DNA of 64,000 bases, taken from Carex sylvatica (Eukaryota > Streptophyta > Magnoliopsida > Poales > Cyperaceae). The stretch's first letter is position 1; every line of letters starts with the position of its first letter. A model generated the notes under the pieces. It searched no databases and was not told where the DNA came from. It was given only the letters and a program-made list of their open reading frames with translations. The DNA is taken from the NCBI GenBank assembly GCA_964058845.1, contig CAXKVR010000010.1, positions 310,001 through 374,000 of the forward strand, given 5' to 3'. Of this stretch, positions 1-12,036 are shown piece by piece. Made by a program: the position numbers and the translations under genes.

Positions 1-383
1 AAACAAGAAATGTCCATTGGACTTATTAAACCCCGTACAAGTTGCTAACATACTTTATTTCTTTCTCATACTCAGCCTGACATCAACCTTACAAGACAAA
101 ACACCCAATCATCACAACGAAGCATACAACTATATACCTGTAATCTCCCAATTTTCCAAACATTCTAGACCTTGCAACAACTATTCTCTATACAAGTAGG
201 GAAGAAGGGCGGCGACTTCTGATTTTTGGGTAATTTAAAAAATTAGAGAGTAGTTATAGCTAGCTAATGGTGACCATCTTTTTTATATGAATAAGATAAA
301 ATTTTCATTTTGCAGGGGATACAATAAATTGCTCTAAATAATATAAAATAATCTATACAATATAAGGTTAGGAAAAGCTATAC
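1..383. other. Terminal intron of the cereblon gene (no exon seen)
   Basis: The sequence left of the donor at 384 is AT-rich. I looked on the minus strand for the expected end of the CULT domain (a Cys-x-x-Cys and Gly-Trp motif) and found none, so this is read as intron. A small forward open frame here has no family features. Confidence 0.5.
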
Positions 384-3300
384 CCAGGAAACCAGCTGTG
401 CTCCTTAATAGGAAAGCCCCTGAGTGCAAGCCCGTTAGCATGATAAACTGTTATGACCTCGTGAACAAATCCGTGAGGGTTCACATATGCATTGAGAGGC
501 CCTTCACTAGACATTGTCACCATATCACTTCTTTTGGCTACAAGTGTCTATCAAGATTGTAAATCAATTAAGGTAAAAGTCAATATATGGTAAAAATTCT
601 GTCCATACATGTTCACATATGCGTGTTTTCACCCTTTGTTTTTCAAAATTTCAGCACCCGAGGTGCTTGTTTCGTTTAAGTCCATTTGTTTATTTCTAAA
701 TAAATAAAACAGTCCCATGTCTTCTTACTAAAAACACATTGAGAGGACTATGGGTTACATAGCACAGCATGAGCACGTACCAGCTTCCTGGTAAGGTGCC
801 AACTGCATTATTATCTTTTTCTTATCTTTTTCATATCTGTGAATTGACTTTGGTTGGTGTGGACCAATACCATCTAACTAAATTAAAAAAAAAAAAATGT
901 ATCCCGCAAAACATAAAAGATAAGCAGAGGGGACTTCGAGAAACTACCATGCAATTTTTGCACCGGAGATGATTGAAATCCCTGAGCAGCTGGATCTCTC
1001 TCCTCAATCTATATGAAATCCCATTCATCTCCAGTAATTCCTGCCTTGTAGTCTCTGATATTGGCATTTTACTTGCTACGTAAAAAGATAAGTTGTCTGG
1101 CCTTCTAACAAGCTCCTCTAAACTAGGTTTTCCTATTATCTCCCTCCATAAGTCTGTATTAAGGTCAGAAAATACCATTCAGATAAAGAACAAATAACAA
1201 TTGCAATGTGTAACTTATGTTTTATTGCAATTTGAACTTTGTTAAAGCTGATAAATTTGGTTCCTCCCTATAATAAGGTTGCTTTTGGTGCTTATTATTT
1301 TGCTAAAATTTCCTTTTACTGAAGGTTATAACCTGTTTGATTAATAGCTAGGGAAGTTGACAAATCACAGTTGGGTCTTAATTACAACCAAGCAAAAAAA
1401 TTACAATTGCTTCTTTTAAAATAAGGATAATACACTAGGCACTATTTCTGGATGTTAGCAAATGTACAGTACAATGTATAGAAAATATAAGATACAAGTT
1501 ACAGAAAACCCTAATCCAGGACTGAAATTCTTACCAGCCACCCTTTGAGCAAGAGAATATGAATCGTACATATCATAAACCCACCGAGGCCAGTACGACA
1601 TTGGCGCTGCAAAGCTGGTACACTTCGGCCTGCTTCTGCTGTACCAGCTCTTCCACTTCTCACTCTCATTGGTCCCTCGACACTTCTGGGTTGTATGCAT
1701 GTCGCAGGAGGGGCCCTCCTCATCAGACTCATCTTCATACGTTTCATAAGTCGAGTCGCTTGAAGGGGAACCGAACAGCCGTTTTCTCCTCTTCTCTTTT
1801 GGGGTATTAGAAGATGGAGTCTGATCAAGATCGGTCTCTGCGTCAGTAAATCTAAGATGTCGGATTGGAGACAGGTTTGAGAAGTGTTTTGGGTTGGAGA
1901 TTGCGGCTAATTGTGCAAATGCATCTGTTGGGGTTCTTGGAGGTGCTTCTTCTTCTATGATTAGAACTTCTGCACATGGCTGTTGCAAAAGGAATAAGGG
2001 ATGATTAAAACATTTTTAAAAGTAATTACTAAACAGAACCCAACATGAGAATATATTTTTCTTTTGATAAATCAAATATTGTTATATTTTTTATTATGTT
2101 TTGCTCATTTTGGTTTGAGCCACGATTTTATATCAATGGAATTTGATTTTCACGAACAATTTCGAATTGTACATTTTTTTCTGTCTTCTGTAAATTTGTG
2201 ATAGAGATTTTTCTCTATTTTATAGGTTGCATTTTGAAAATGTTCAAATTTCAAAATATTAATTTTGAAAACCAAATTGACCAATATTGTATTAATCCAT
2301 AGAGAATTTGTCAATAAGGAAAAAAGGGAAAAAAATAAATGATAAAAATAGTAAGAAAGATAGATACGGAAAATTCTATGTTTCTTTCTAAAAAAGATTT
2401 GGATATTGATAATATAAAAAATATGGAAGGGCCATATGAAAAATACCATAAAAATATTTTATTTTGAGGATTGTCAAGAATTCTCGAAATATGATAAAAT
2501 CAATCCAATCTCAAGATATGAGATTGATTTTAAGAATATCTGTGTATATTTGTATAGGAATAATATTATTAATTATCTTAATAAAGATAATTAAAATTAT
2601 TATTCCTAGATTGAAACCGGTATATTCAATAAGCAAGGTGAAATTTAATCAGATATTATAACCTTGTACATGTGACAAATTTTCCATCTTGAAAAGAACT
2701 TATTATATCATATATTATAACCTCAAAAATGAATTTGGTGCACGTCTGTGATTTCTATTAGGGAGGTGGGGGTTTGCACAAGAGTGTTAGGGAGAGACTC
2801 ACTGTTCCGTCATCATCTATGAAACGACGCCTTAATCTGAAACGTTGTTGCCCTCGAGTGAACACATTAATACTACCATCTTCCAACCGTCGATATTGCC
2901 TTATCTGTTACCATGTTGAAATATCAGTTATGCATCTTTCCTGTGATGATAATATTAGTTCAACATTTGACTTGTTCTCTGATGGCATCTAGAAAAGTGA
3001 AATTCTCTAATGACCCAAATATACTTACATTGATTTTTCTTTTTATTAATTTCAGTCTGCAACTTGAATGAATGTGCCAATTAAACATAAACAATAAATG
3101 AACTGACAAATATAAACAGGTACACCCCACCTCTGCTGTTGTTCCAACTGCACCAAAATTATATCTCATGTCATCTGAACTTTGATAAAAACGAACCTAA
3201 GACAAGTCAAAGGTCACAAACAAGTTTAGAAGTAACAATATTGACATTGACAAGAACAAAGAAGCAAACAAATAACATTGAGGTAAATTATTAACAAATT

Positions 3301-4546
3301 CCATTTCTTTTGCCAAAAAATAGCCCTTCACTAAGTAGCCAGAGAAATTTAGCACGTAGAACCATGAATATCCTATTCACCTTTAAATGTTACAATAAGT
3401 AATTTAACAAGGAAGGGGCCATACTCAAGCACTACTGCAACATTTGGAATATCTCTAAACCAACAAAGATGCTAAAAAATAACATATTTTGGTTACCCTC
3501 AATAAATATACCCAGTGACCCCCCCCCCCCTCCTCCTCCTCCTCTCTCCCAACACACACACACATCCGTAAGACTAGACATTTGTTTGTTTCTCTTTTGA
3601 AAGTCAATTTTGGGCATTTAGACAAATGCCACCTTTAGAAAATGTAGAGCTGAGAAAAATACCACACCAACAGTGCAGGGAGCCTCAGTGTTAGACAATG
3701 CCTTCTCAAGAGAACATATGAACCTATGCTGGATTACCTTGAGAGGCAATGTAGCCCCAGGAAATAAAACCACACCTGACAAGATAATTCAGTACATGGT
3801 TATAGTAGTGTTATATTAGAAAGATAAAAAATTCAAGGTCCAACACGTGTATAAAACAAAATCAATTAACACTACACACAACAATAAATATCAACAATAT
3901 AAGGTTTGTTTACCTTCAAGATAAAACATAGGCAATTTGATAATTGTTCCTCCTTCTAAAATTGCGAGCCTATTATTGGTATCATCAACCTCTATTTTCA
4001 CAACAACAACAAAAAAATACATGAAGTTAGCTCAATTTGTTACAGCAAAAAGGTAAGAGTTAATTATTCAAAAAAGAAAGATAAAAGATGAAATGGGTAC
4101 CGCCAAGGTATGTATGCATAGAAGCAAGTGAGGTATTGAATGTAATCCCACTAGACGAACCAATTTCTCCACTGTTATGTCCATTTCTGAGCATTGAGAG
4201 AGAAATTCACGATTTAGCACAGAAGTAAAAACAAAATTTAATCAGGGCAATAAGGCCCTCACTTTTGATCATGTCATAGAAGTTTCAATTCCAGTAAATT
4301 CCAATAAAAAGGAGGCTATTGCGTGACAGCGACCCACATATGCCTTCTACATGCTATTTATTTTTTGTTTTTTAAAACTAACCTGGGGAGGTCGTCGGAG
4401 GAGGAAGAGGAGTTTTGATCGAAATCTACTTCCTCGATCTGGAGCTCCTCCATGTCGAGCTGCCGTATCTCCTCCATTTGCCGCCTCTCCCTCTCCAGTA
4501 AACCCTCCTCCATTTCTCTGTCCCTCTCTCTATCACTGTCGCTCAT
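384..4546 (-). CDS. CRBN: Plant cereblon homologue (Lon-N plus CULT domain), 3' end beyond window
   Basis: Substrate receptor of the CUL4-DDB1 ubiquitin ligase. Nine exons join in phase on the minus strand: 4546-4383, 4186-4101, 3991-3914, 3775-3663, 3196-3131, 2904-2803, 1979-1535, 1153-948, 547-384, giving 474 residues before the gene leaves the window. The ATG at 4546 is preceded in frame by a TAA 15 nt upstream. Order: acidic, Ser-rich N-terminus; Lon-N domain (TYLGEVDDTNNRLAILEGG, GVVLFPGATLPLKVIQ, FGAVGTTAEIRQYRRLEDGS, TRGQQRFRLRR); a long acidic/Lys-rich insert in exon 7; helical WPRWVYDMYDSYSLAQ; then the CULT domain with its first zinc pair (CKNC) and the ligand-pocket motif HSWFPG. 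The second zinc pair and the remaining pocket aromatics must lie left of base 1; I find no such exon in 1-383. Family assignment is strong; the exact insert length in exon 7 is unverified. Confidence 0.9.
3520..3566. repeat. Poly-C / TCC / CA simple repeat in cereblon intron
   Basis: A run of about ten C, then TCC triplets, CT and a short CA run lie between exons 4 and 5 of the cereblon gene. On the transcribed (minus) strand this is G-rich. Confidence 0.85.
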
Positions 4547-6469
4547 CTCTGTCCTCCCTTACTCGACCTCCCGCTGCGCTACGGAAACTATTTCTCCAAC
4601 CTCAAATTGGAAGACACTGGACTAGAGGGAACAAAACGAAGGTACTGAATTGTGGGTCCGAAATTGCCAGATAAACCTGGTTTATGTTGCGAATTTTTTT
4701 TTTATCACATAAAAAAAAAAATCCTCCCATTCAGGACAGCTGTACAGGTGTCCGGATCCCCCAGTAACCCAAATTTTGAGTTTAGATCTTACCGTTCATC
4801 TGAATTCAGAAATGCACGGAGCTCCTTCAAAATTCGTGTCAAATAAGTTGAACGGTACAGATCCATACTCAAAATTTGGGTTACTTTAGGCATTCCGAAT
4901 ACGTCAGATACTGAAATTGAAGTGACATCGCGTGCATCGGATGATCGGATCACGGCTCCGAATGATTACCTTTGAGCCCAAATGAGAAACAGTCAAAATT
5001 ATGGACCCAAAAATGAGACAAGGCCCGCAAGAGTTACTGTTTTATCGCATATAAACCCAAGAACGGTGTAAGTAGGCGTAACCTAGTTGGAACTTAATTG
5101 GAATAAATAAATAAAAAATAGAAAAACCTAAGCCGTTCCTAGTTCTTTCGACAGTGGGGCCCACGCGCAACGTCGATTCCCCGCTTCGCCTTCAAGTCCT
5201 TTTGTGCCAATTCTCTCCGGGGCCCCGTGCCTTGTGCTTTCCCCGATTCTGAATCCTTCTCTCCGATATATGCCGAACTGGAGGCGACCGTTTCCTTTGG
5301 AGAGAGTTCGGGAAGGTATACTCCCAGGCCCTTTATAACTGGAGAAGATGGATCTTGGGCGTGCGTTTTGTCCTATACTGGTCTTGTCTTCTTCGGAGGT
5401 AGTTTTCCGATATGGGTGATTTTATTTCTTTTCCGGCACCTTCTGAACTAAATTTAAAAAAGAATAGCTTTATGTGACAACTCAAGGAATGGTTATCAGA
5501 ATAAGAAAAACTATTAATTACATGTTTTCTTTGTAGTTTATGTAGATGAGTTTTGTGTTTAATTTCTGTAGTGAAATTAATTCGTCATCTATTGATCGGC
5601 TTGAAAAATTAGTGGTATAGTTGATTTAGTTTTATAAGCACTAGAGGATGGCTAATTGAGTTTCAAATTTCATCAATACACAACCAATTACAACAATTTT
5701 ACTTTTTGTAAGTTTGATAACAATTTTGTCTGTTGTCACGGTAATAAAAGAAAACATGCTTATTAATATGCCCCTTCCTATATAAAAATAACTTTTGCGA
5801 CAAAGTTGAAGTGTTCTTCTTAATTATGTGAATAAAATTGCAAATTGTTAGTGATATCATCTGTTGCATTGCACATGATGAGAAGAAAACTTCGCTGACG
5901 CATGGAGATGGGTAGAGTTAGCTAGATGTGTTCATTATAAATTTAGAATTTATTCTGAATTATAGAAAGACTGTTTAGCATTATGTTTGCTGAATAACAT
6001 CTTTTGTAAAACTATTGCTAATCCAGTTGTCCTTTTATTCACCTTTTAATTACATTGCTCTATAATAACCATGATCATTAAGTGTATTATTTTTAAGTTC
6101 TTTTCTCTCTTTTAGGTATGGACCAGAGATGTGGGGGCAGTGTGATGTAACAGTGGTGGTACTTTTCTTTTGCATTTTAGTGTCTTGTGTAGCAAGCAAG
6201 TAATAATCTACATTGTTTTTATTACTTAAATTCTTATGTTCTGGTACTCAAATTATAACTGAAAACTTTTTTTTCAGGAAAATAGGTCGTGCTTTGAATT
6301 TTATTCTTAAACCAAGAAAAAGAGTTATATTAAAGCAAAGGAAAGAAAGTATATGAGAGGTGAACAAGCAACAATTCTACATTTTATTACTTTAATTCTT
6401 ATGTATGTGCCATAGGTCTGGTTGAATTATAACTCAACTTTTGAAATGCATGCAAAATTTATGGGCATT
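4547..6469. other. Intergenic; GC-richer island at about 5140-5440
   Basis: No coding sequence recognised. 5140-5440 stands out as clearly GC-richer, with C/T-rich tracts and a possible splice donor near 5399, like a non-coding first exon. It could belong to the pseudo-phosphotransfer gene downstream (which would need a 4-kb leader intron) or to a promoter shared with cereblon. Transcript data would decide. The rest is AT-rich with no recognised feature. Confidence 0.3.
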
Positions 6470-7068
6470 TCTTTTGTTCTTACCTTGGTAGTGCATTCAA
6501 TTTTTTTAATGTCCATCTGACACCTCAGTGAACAAACTGCAAAGTTGAAAATGTGAAGTCGACATAACCTTAACTGCTGTTGCAGAGTGTCAACATGGAA
6601 TTTATTTTAAAGCTTTACTAAATACTACAAGCTTTACGTATTCCGTCTACTGCACCTTCTATGTATTCTCAAATCAAACAAAGTATATGATTGCAATTAG
6701 AATTGGTTAAGTACTTTTCTAATGAAAAATTTACTTACCAGTAATCTAGTTAACTATGTTTTGTGAGTTCAATCTAGTTAACTAGTTAACTATGTTTTAT
6801 TAGTTCAATCATTGCCCTTATTGTTGTCCTAAGACATTTAAATTAATATTTAATTTAAAGGTTCCATTACATCATTCATCAATGATACCTTTTATCCTAG
6901 GACATAATATTGTAATCTATCTGGGGCCATAGAAATGCTCGTCCTATAACACCATAACCATCTCTTGCTCCAAAACAGCCGGTTCAAATTTATTGTTATT
7001 TCACATCACTTTCACTATATTCCTTTGAGCAATGTAGATATATATTGCATAGCAGCTCTTATAGAATA
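6470..7068. repeat. 599-bp tandem duplication, copy 1
   Basis: Direct repeat of the following 599 bases, head to tail, with a TC dinucleotide at each junction. I noticed only three single-base differences between copies (GTCGAC/GTCAAC, AAAGGTTCC/AAAGATTCC, AATCTATC/AATTTATC), so the duplication is recent. It contains no recognised gene. Confidence 0.95.
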
Positions 7069-7667
7069 TCTTTTGTTCTTACCTTGGTAGTGCATTCAAT
7101 TTTTTTAATGTCCATCTGACACCTCAGTGAACAAACTGCAAAGTTGAAAATGTGAAGTCAACATAACCTTAACTGCTGTTGCAGAGTGTCAACATGGAAT
7201 TTATTTTAAAGCTTTACTAAATACTACAAGCTTTACGTATTCCGTCTACTGCACCTTCTATGTATTCTCAAATCAAACAAAGTATATGATTGCAATTAGA
7301 ATTGGTTAAGTACTTTTCTAATGAAAAATTTACTTACCAGTAATCTAGTTAACTATGTTTTGTGAGTTCAATCTAGTTAACTAGTTAACTATGTTTTATT
7401 AGTTCAATCATTGCCCTTATTGTTGTCCTAAGACATTTAAATTAATATTTAATTTAAAGATTCCATTACATCATTCATCAATGATACCTTTTATCCTAGG
7501 ACATAATATTGTAATTTATCTGGGGCCATAGAAATGCTCGTCCTATAACACCATAACCATCTCTTGCTCCAAAACAGCCGGTTCAAATTTATTGTTATTT
7601 CACATCACTTTCACTATATTCCTTTGAGCAATGTAGATATATATTGCATAGCAGCTCTTATAGAATA
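7069..7667. repeat. 599-bp tandem duplication, copy 2
   Basis: Second copy of the repeat starting at 6470. It ends at AGAATA before a TC that also begins each copy, consistent with unequal or microhomology-mediated duplication. Confidence 0.95.
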
Positions 7668-9632
7668 TCGTCATGAGATCGACCCGAGAGAGAGAAGGTA
7701 CCACTTGAGGAAGCAGAAATAGACAATAGCATGTAGTTTATTCAATTTTGCATCTCGAAGATAATTCACGAATATATGCATTACCATTTTTTTTGATTTA
7801 GAGTATTTTATGTCTAGTTGTCTACTGCTTCTCGGACATTAAAAACTAAGTTATATATGCATAAGTGCTTGTTACATAAATTATATCTTCATGTATCTAA
7901 GTTTATATACTTGTATAAATGTTCTTTGTACAAAGTAGATGTTTTCAGTAAAGATTTTTTTCTCCCCTAACAACCAGAAACTTGGTGGGTTGCATCTGGT
8001 TTGTATGCTAAAATTCAGATCATTCAATGCTTGGTATGAAATCAATATTTGGCTTGAGTCAGTATAGGGTTCTTCATCTAGTTTTTGGTCAACCATTTCA
8101 GATCGGCCAAACACGAGGTTCTAATTCAACAACATACTAATGAAATCAAGTAGACTATAAATATGGATGTGTCTTACAAGTATTAGTTTGTGTGCTACAA
8201 ATTGAGTAAACAAACTTAAAAGGTATGTTTATGGACAAAAGTCCAGGGAAATGGTGATAACATGACCTATTCTTTTCATTTTTAAATTGATGCTCTCAAA
8301 ATTATTTCTTCATTTCTTGTATGCAATAGAAACCGGCCCGGAAACTAAATCTAATGTTATTAACCTAAATAGAGCCCATTTGAACCATAAACTGTAACCA
8401 GTGCAAATCAAACAGGTCATAGGCTGTTCCTTTTCTTTTTGATCTTAACAAGAGCATTGATGGAGGACAACTTGGGAGACTGTAGAGTATATCACCAATC
8501 TTTTGGCTGATCCATTTCTCCTTGCCAATTGATGTTTTTGTTCTATCAGCCCACGATGGATTTTTCTTATCAATACCTGATTTTGGAAAAGGTAATCATA
8601 GGATCAATCATTTATTGAATCTCCTTTTTCTCCAAGAAGAAGACATCTGTCTAATTTCTGAAAGAGAAACTAGGGTTTTTAAATTATGGAAAGGGAGTTT
8701 CCGGCAAGTAGACTTTCATGTCCACCTTTATAGTGGCTAAAGCATAAAGTCAGCATCTTCTAGGTCTATCTAATTCTCTTCTTTTTGTTGGATGCCTTTT
8801 TATTATTATTCTCTTTCTCACCCAATCATGCTCGTCCTTTGCGGGCTATGAAATAGACCTGTGTTTTTTATTTGCGAATGTGCTCATATCCAACTTGGAT
8901 TGGATAATTCTAGTTCTTTTAATCTTGATGTATGGAATAAAACAACAAAAAGAGACTTCACTGTAGTGCGATATTTAGAAAAACAAGTATCTAAATCTAA
9001 TGGTACATGTCTCTTTAAACAACAAGCTAGGCCGCTGTAGTGTTAAATTTTATATGATGAACATGTCTTATTACCATACGAGTAGTATGTAATCGTACAT
9101 GACTTGGCCAATACAGTCTTGGTACCAGCCCAGTATGGACACATTCGCCTTTGCTATTTCTTTTTAAGAGTACACCAACACTTGCGAGAACCAAACGATC
9201 TTTGAGCAGTACCATATCTTTGAGCAGTACCATAGACTATACATCTCAGTACCAGGGGGAGCATGGGGTTAGCAAACATGACCAGCTCATTACTAGGTTT
9301 TGGGTAGATGTGATTGAATTTTCATTGGCATAAACCTCTATATATCTTTCCAACAAAATACTTATATTTTTTATGTTTATACATAGCAGTGTATGAAACC
9401 TTTAGAGAGTGAAAGTGCATGAAAGAGAATCTGCATCAATACGAGTCGCTGTCGAAAACATAGAGATATTGTTCACACTCTGGAACACAACTAAGCCACC
9501 GTTAGATGCCACGCTCCATGATTATCGATGATTCTGTTTGATAGGTGACACAACATTGAGAAATTAGAATCAAGATAAATTCCATTTCCACTTTTGACAC
9601 ATCCCTACTAGCATTACACCTGCCTCTGCTAC
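7668..9632. other. Upstream region of the pseudo-HP gene
   Basis: No coding family recognised. A 16-base direct repeat (ATCTTTGAGCAGTACC) occurs twice near 9200-9232. The remaining open frames here show no domain features. Confidence 0.4.
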
Positions 9633-9640
9633 TATATAAA
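9633..9640 (+). promoter_or_regulatory. Candidate TATA box of the pseudo-HP gene
   Basis: TATATAAA lies 105 bases before the family-consistent start codon at 9745. Transcription about 30 bases downstream would begin after or near two in-frame ATGs (9649, 9655). Exact initiation therefore decides whether a 32-residue N-terminal extension is made. Confidence 0.4.
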
Positions 9641-9744
9641 CTGGTACCATGCTAATGATTTGCTATAGCCTCTACCTCATACATAACCTCGTACTTCTTA
9701 GGTCTCATTTACTTGATTGTTACTACATAGAAAAAAGTAATAGA

Positions 9745-11876
9745 ATGGATTATGTTAATATTCGTCGTCAAGCTGCTTCTATGAGGAAAGGTCTTTTTGA
9801 TCAGGTTTGTATTTCTTTGCAGGAGATAATTTTTTTTTCCATCTTAAGTTATATTAATATGTACAACGTACAATCCCTCTATATAGCATCATATGTAATC
9901 ATGTTTGCTCACCCCAAAAGAAAGATTTTGGAGTGCTCAAAGAACAAAGCAAATTTCTAAAACAATTTTCTGTTGAGCAAGGACAGATTACACATCTCCT
10001 GCATAGGTTTGTTGTGGTTATTATGTTGTGAAAAGATTTGGTAACTAGTTACACATCTTCGTGTTTCTGTTCATGCAAATAAATAATAGATGGAAGTCTC
10101 CGAGTTCGTAATTAAATACAGTTGACATGATTCAATATGAGAATTGAGTAAGAGTAATATTCAATATAAGGAGAAAGCTTGGTTGTTAGTAGAATAACGA
10201 ATAAAAGTACTGGATAGATCCTCCAATTATATGTAAGTGTACAATATGTGTCTTTCTACATCAAATAAAAGGAAGAATCTTCAATAATTTTAGAAAGCTA
10301 CTTTTCAGCAGGTTTATTTCCATAATTATGAGGCTTTCTTTATGCCTTTTCTAGAAAATTAACAAGTCATGTGACATGTGACGTGTGACTCAATAATAAT
10401 AATAAAAAGAGGCAACAACAACATGTGACTCGCAAGTTGCAAAAGTATACTAATTTTTTTTTATGGTTGCAGGGTTACTTGGATGAACAATTTTATCAAC
10501 TAGAAGATTTACAGGATGATGCAAGCCCTAATTTTGTAGAAGAAGTGGTCACTTTGTTCTTCAGGGATTCTCTGCGTCTAATGGCAAACATTGATCAATC
10601 CTTGTGAGTACATAGTCTTAGATTGAGGACTGTTCTACCTTTTTTATTTAATTTATCAAATATAGTATGAATTCAAAAATTGTTCTGTAGGGATAAGTGT
10701 GCAAAAGATTTCAACAAGCTGGATGTTTACATGCAACAATTAAAGGGAAGTTGTACAAGGTATGTACCGTGGCTTTTAATATGTCAGTATGTTACAATAT
10801 GTTAAGATCGCTACACAAGGCTAGAAGATCGATCAAATTTTTTCTTAGTTTGGCTCATTATTATTATTATTTTTTTTTTGTAGTATCGGTGCTTCAAAGA
10901 TGAAAACTGAATGCACCGTCTTCAGAGATTACTGCCGAGATGAAAATATTGAAGGGTCTATCTCTCCCTCTGTCTCTCTCTGTTTCTAATTTGTATTTAT
11001 TGCCCCTTTGTCTTTTATGTTTTTATCAGTTTACTTTTGACTTCCCGTTTCTTATATGTAAGTGTGTTATGCAGATGTATGAGGTCCTTCCAGAAACTTA
11101 AGAGGGAACATTCTGTTCTGAGGCAGAAATTGGAATCCTACTTTCAGGTTTTCTTTCCTGCTTTTTCCTATAACATGCATGCATACACTACATGAAGAAG
11201 TGCTTTTTTATTCCTCCTAAATTCCATTCCTATCTGTTTAATTACAAGAAAGGATCATTCTGCTACAACCGTTTATTTGATTGATGATGGTACCATTTTT
11301 GCTGATGCTTGCTCAACTTGTTTCTCTGATCCGGTATACCTTTCCAACTTGAACGTACCTTTGCCTTTGGGAGAGAGAAAATCATTAGCAGTGTCCTTGT
11401 TCATTCAAATATCTAAAGTGTGAACATTTAATACTGTTTACATTCTTTGAATCATCTATAAATAGACTATAATTTTCTTTCTTTCATCCCAAACTTCATA
11501 AATATGCTATATGATCAACGGATCTTATGTCACAATAAACAAGATTTTAATAGTAACTTTATAGTGATTATTCTCCTACTGTTTACTAGTTGATAAGTAA
11601 AACATGAAGTAGAATATTCCTAGGAATAAAAATGAAAACACTGTTTAGAATTCATTCCAATTTCGTGGTAGTGTTATTCCTAGGAATAGCACTTGAGGTA
11701 ATGTAATCTTCTTTTATAACTTTAAATTATTCGACTTGCCTCAATGTGCATGCAGTAAAACAGTATATTATATGTATAATACTAACAAGATAGATGTTCC
11801 CTGTTTCCTTGGTTCCTTTTATCAGCTATTGCGACAAGCAGGTCCCATCGAATGTGCCACCAAGCCGAGCAAGTGA
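9745..11876 (+). CDS. AHP4-like: Pseudo histidine-containing phosphotransfer protein (AHP4 type, His to Gln)
   Basis: Histidine phosphotransfer proteins carry phosphate from cytokinin receptors to nuclear response regulators. Six exons join in phase: 9745-9804, 10473-10603, 10691-10759, 10884-10955, 11075-11147, 11826-11876; 151 residues, the usual family length. HPt landmarks are present: GYLDEQFYQLEDLQDD, SPNFVEEVVTLFF, NIDQSL, LKGSCTSIGASKMKTEC and FRDYCRDENIEGC. The phosphorylatable His of the YxHQLKGS motif is Gln79 here (YMQQLKGS), so it should not accept phosphate; the neighbouring Lys and Gly are kept. AHP6 (Asn) and the rice PHPs are known pseudo-HPs that inhibit cytokinin signalling; that role here is inference. 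The resemblance is closest to AHP4. The start is chosen because family members begin at MDYVN-like sequence; the frame is open upstream to ATGs at 9649 and 9655. Confidence 0.92.
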
Positions 11877-12030
11877 GAGATGGTATGACTCCGAGCCTTT
11901 TGGTATAGACAATGTAGACATGTATCTGACAAAAATAAGAGGGTTATCTTAGTTGAGTTGTTGCATGTAACTTGGGCCTTGTTTGCTGAATAATTTGCTT
12001 ACGGTAATTGTTCGAGGTGGTTGGTAGTGT

Positions 12031-12036
12031 AATAAA
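12031..12036 (+). terminator. Candidate poly(A) signal of the pseudo-HP gene
   Basis: AATAAA sits 155 bases after the stop codon at 11876, in a T-rich 3' UTR-like stretch. It is a plausible near-upstream element for polyadenylation. Confidence 0.4.

Noticed and set aside
1559..1810. 83-codon forward frame and a 105-codon minus frame (1511-1828)
   Set aside because: Both are shadows of cereblon exon 7 (1535-1979), which carries the family motifs in its own frame.
4351..4674. 107-codon forward open frame rich in Pro, Ser and Arg
   Set aside because: It is the antisense of the first cereblon exon and its leader.
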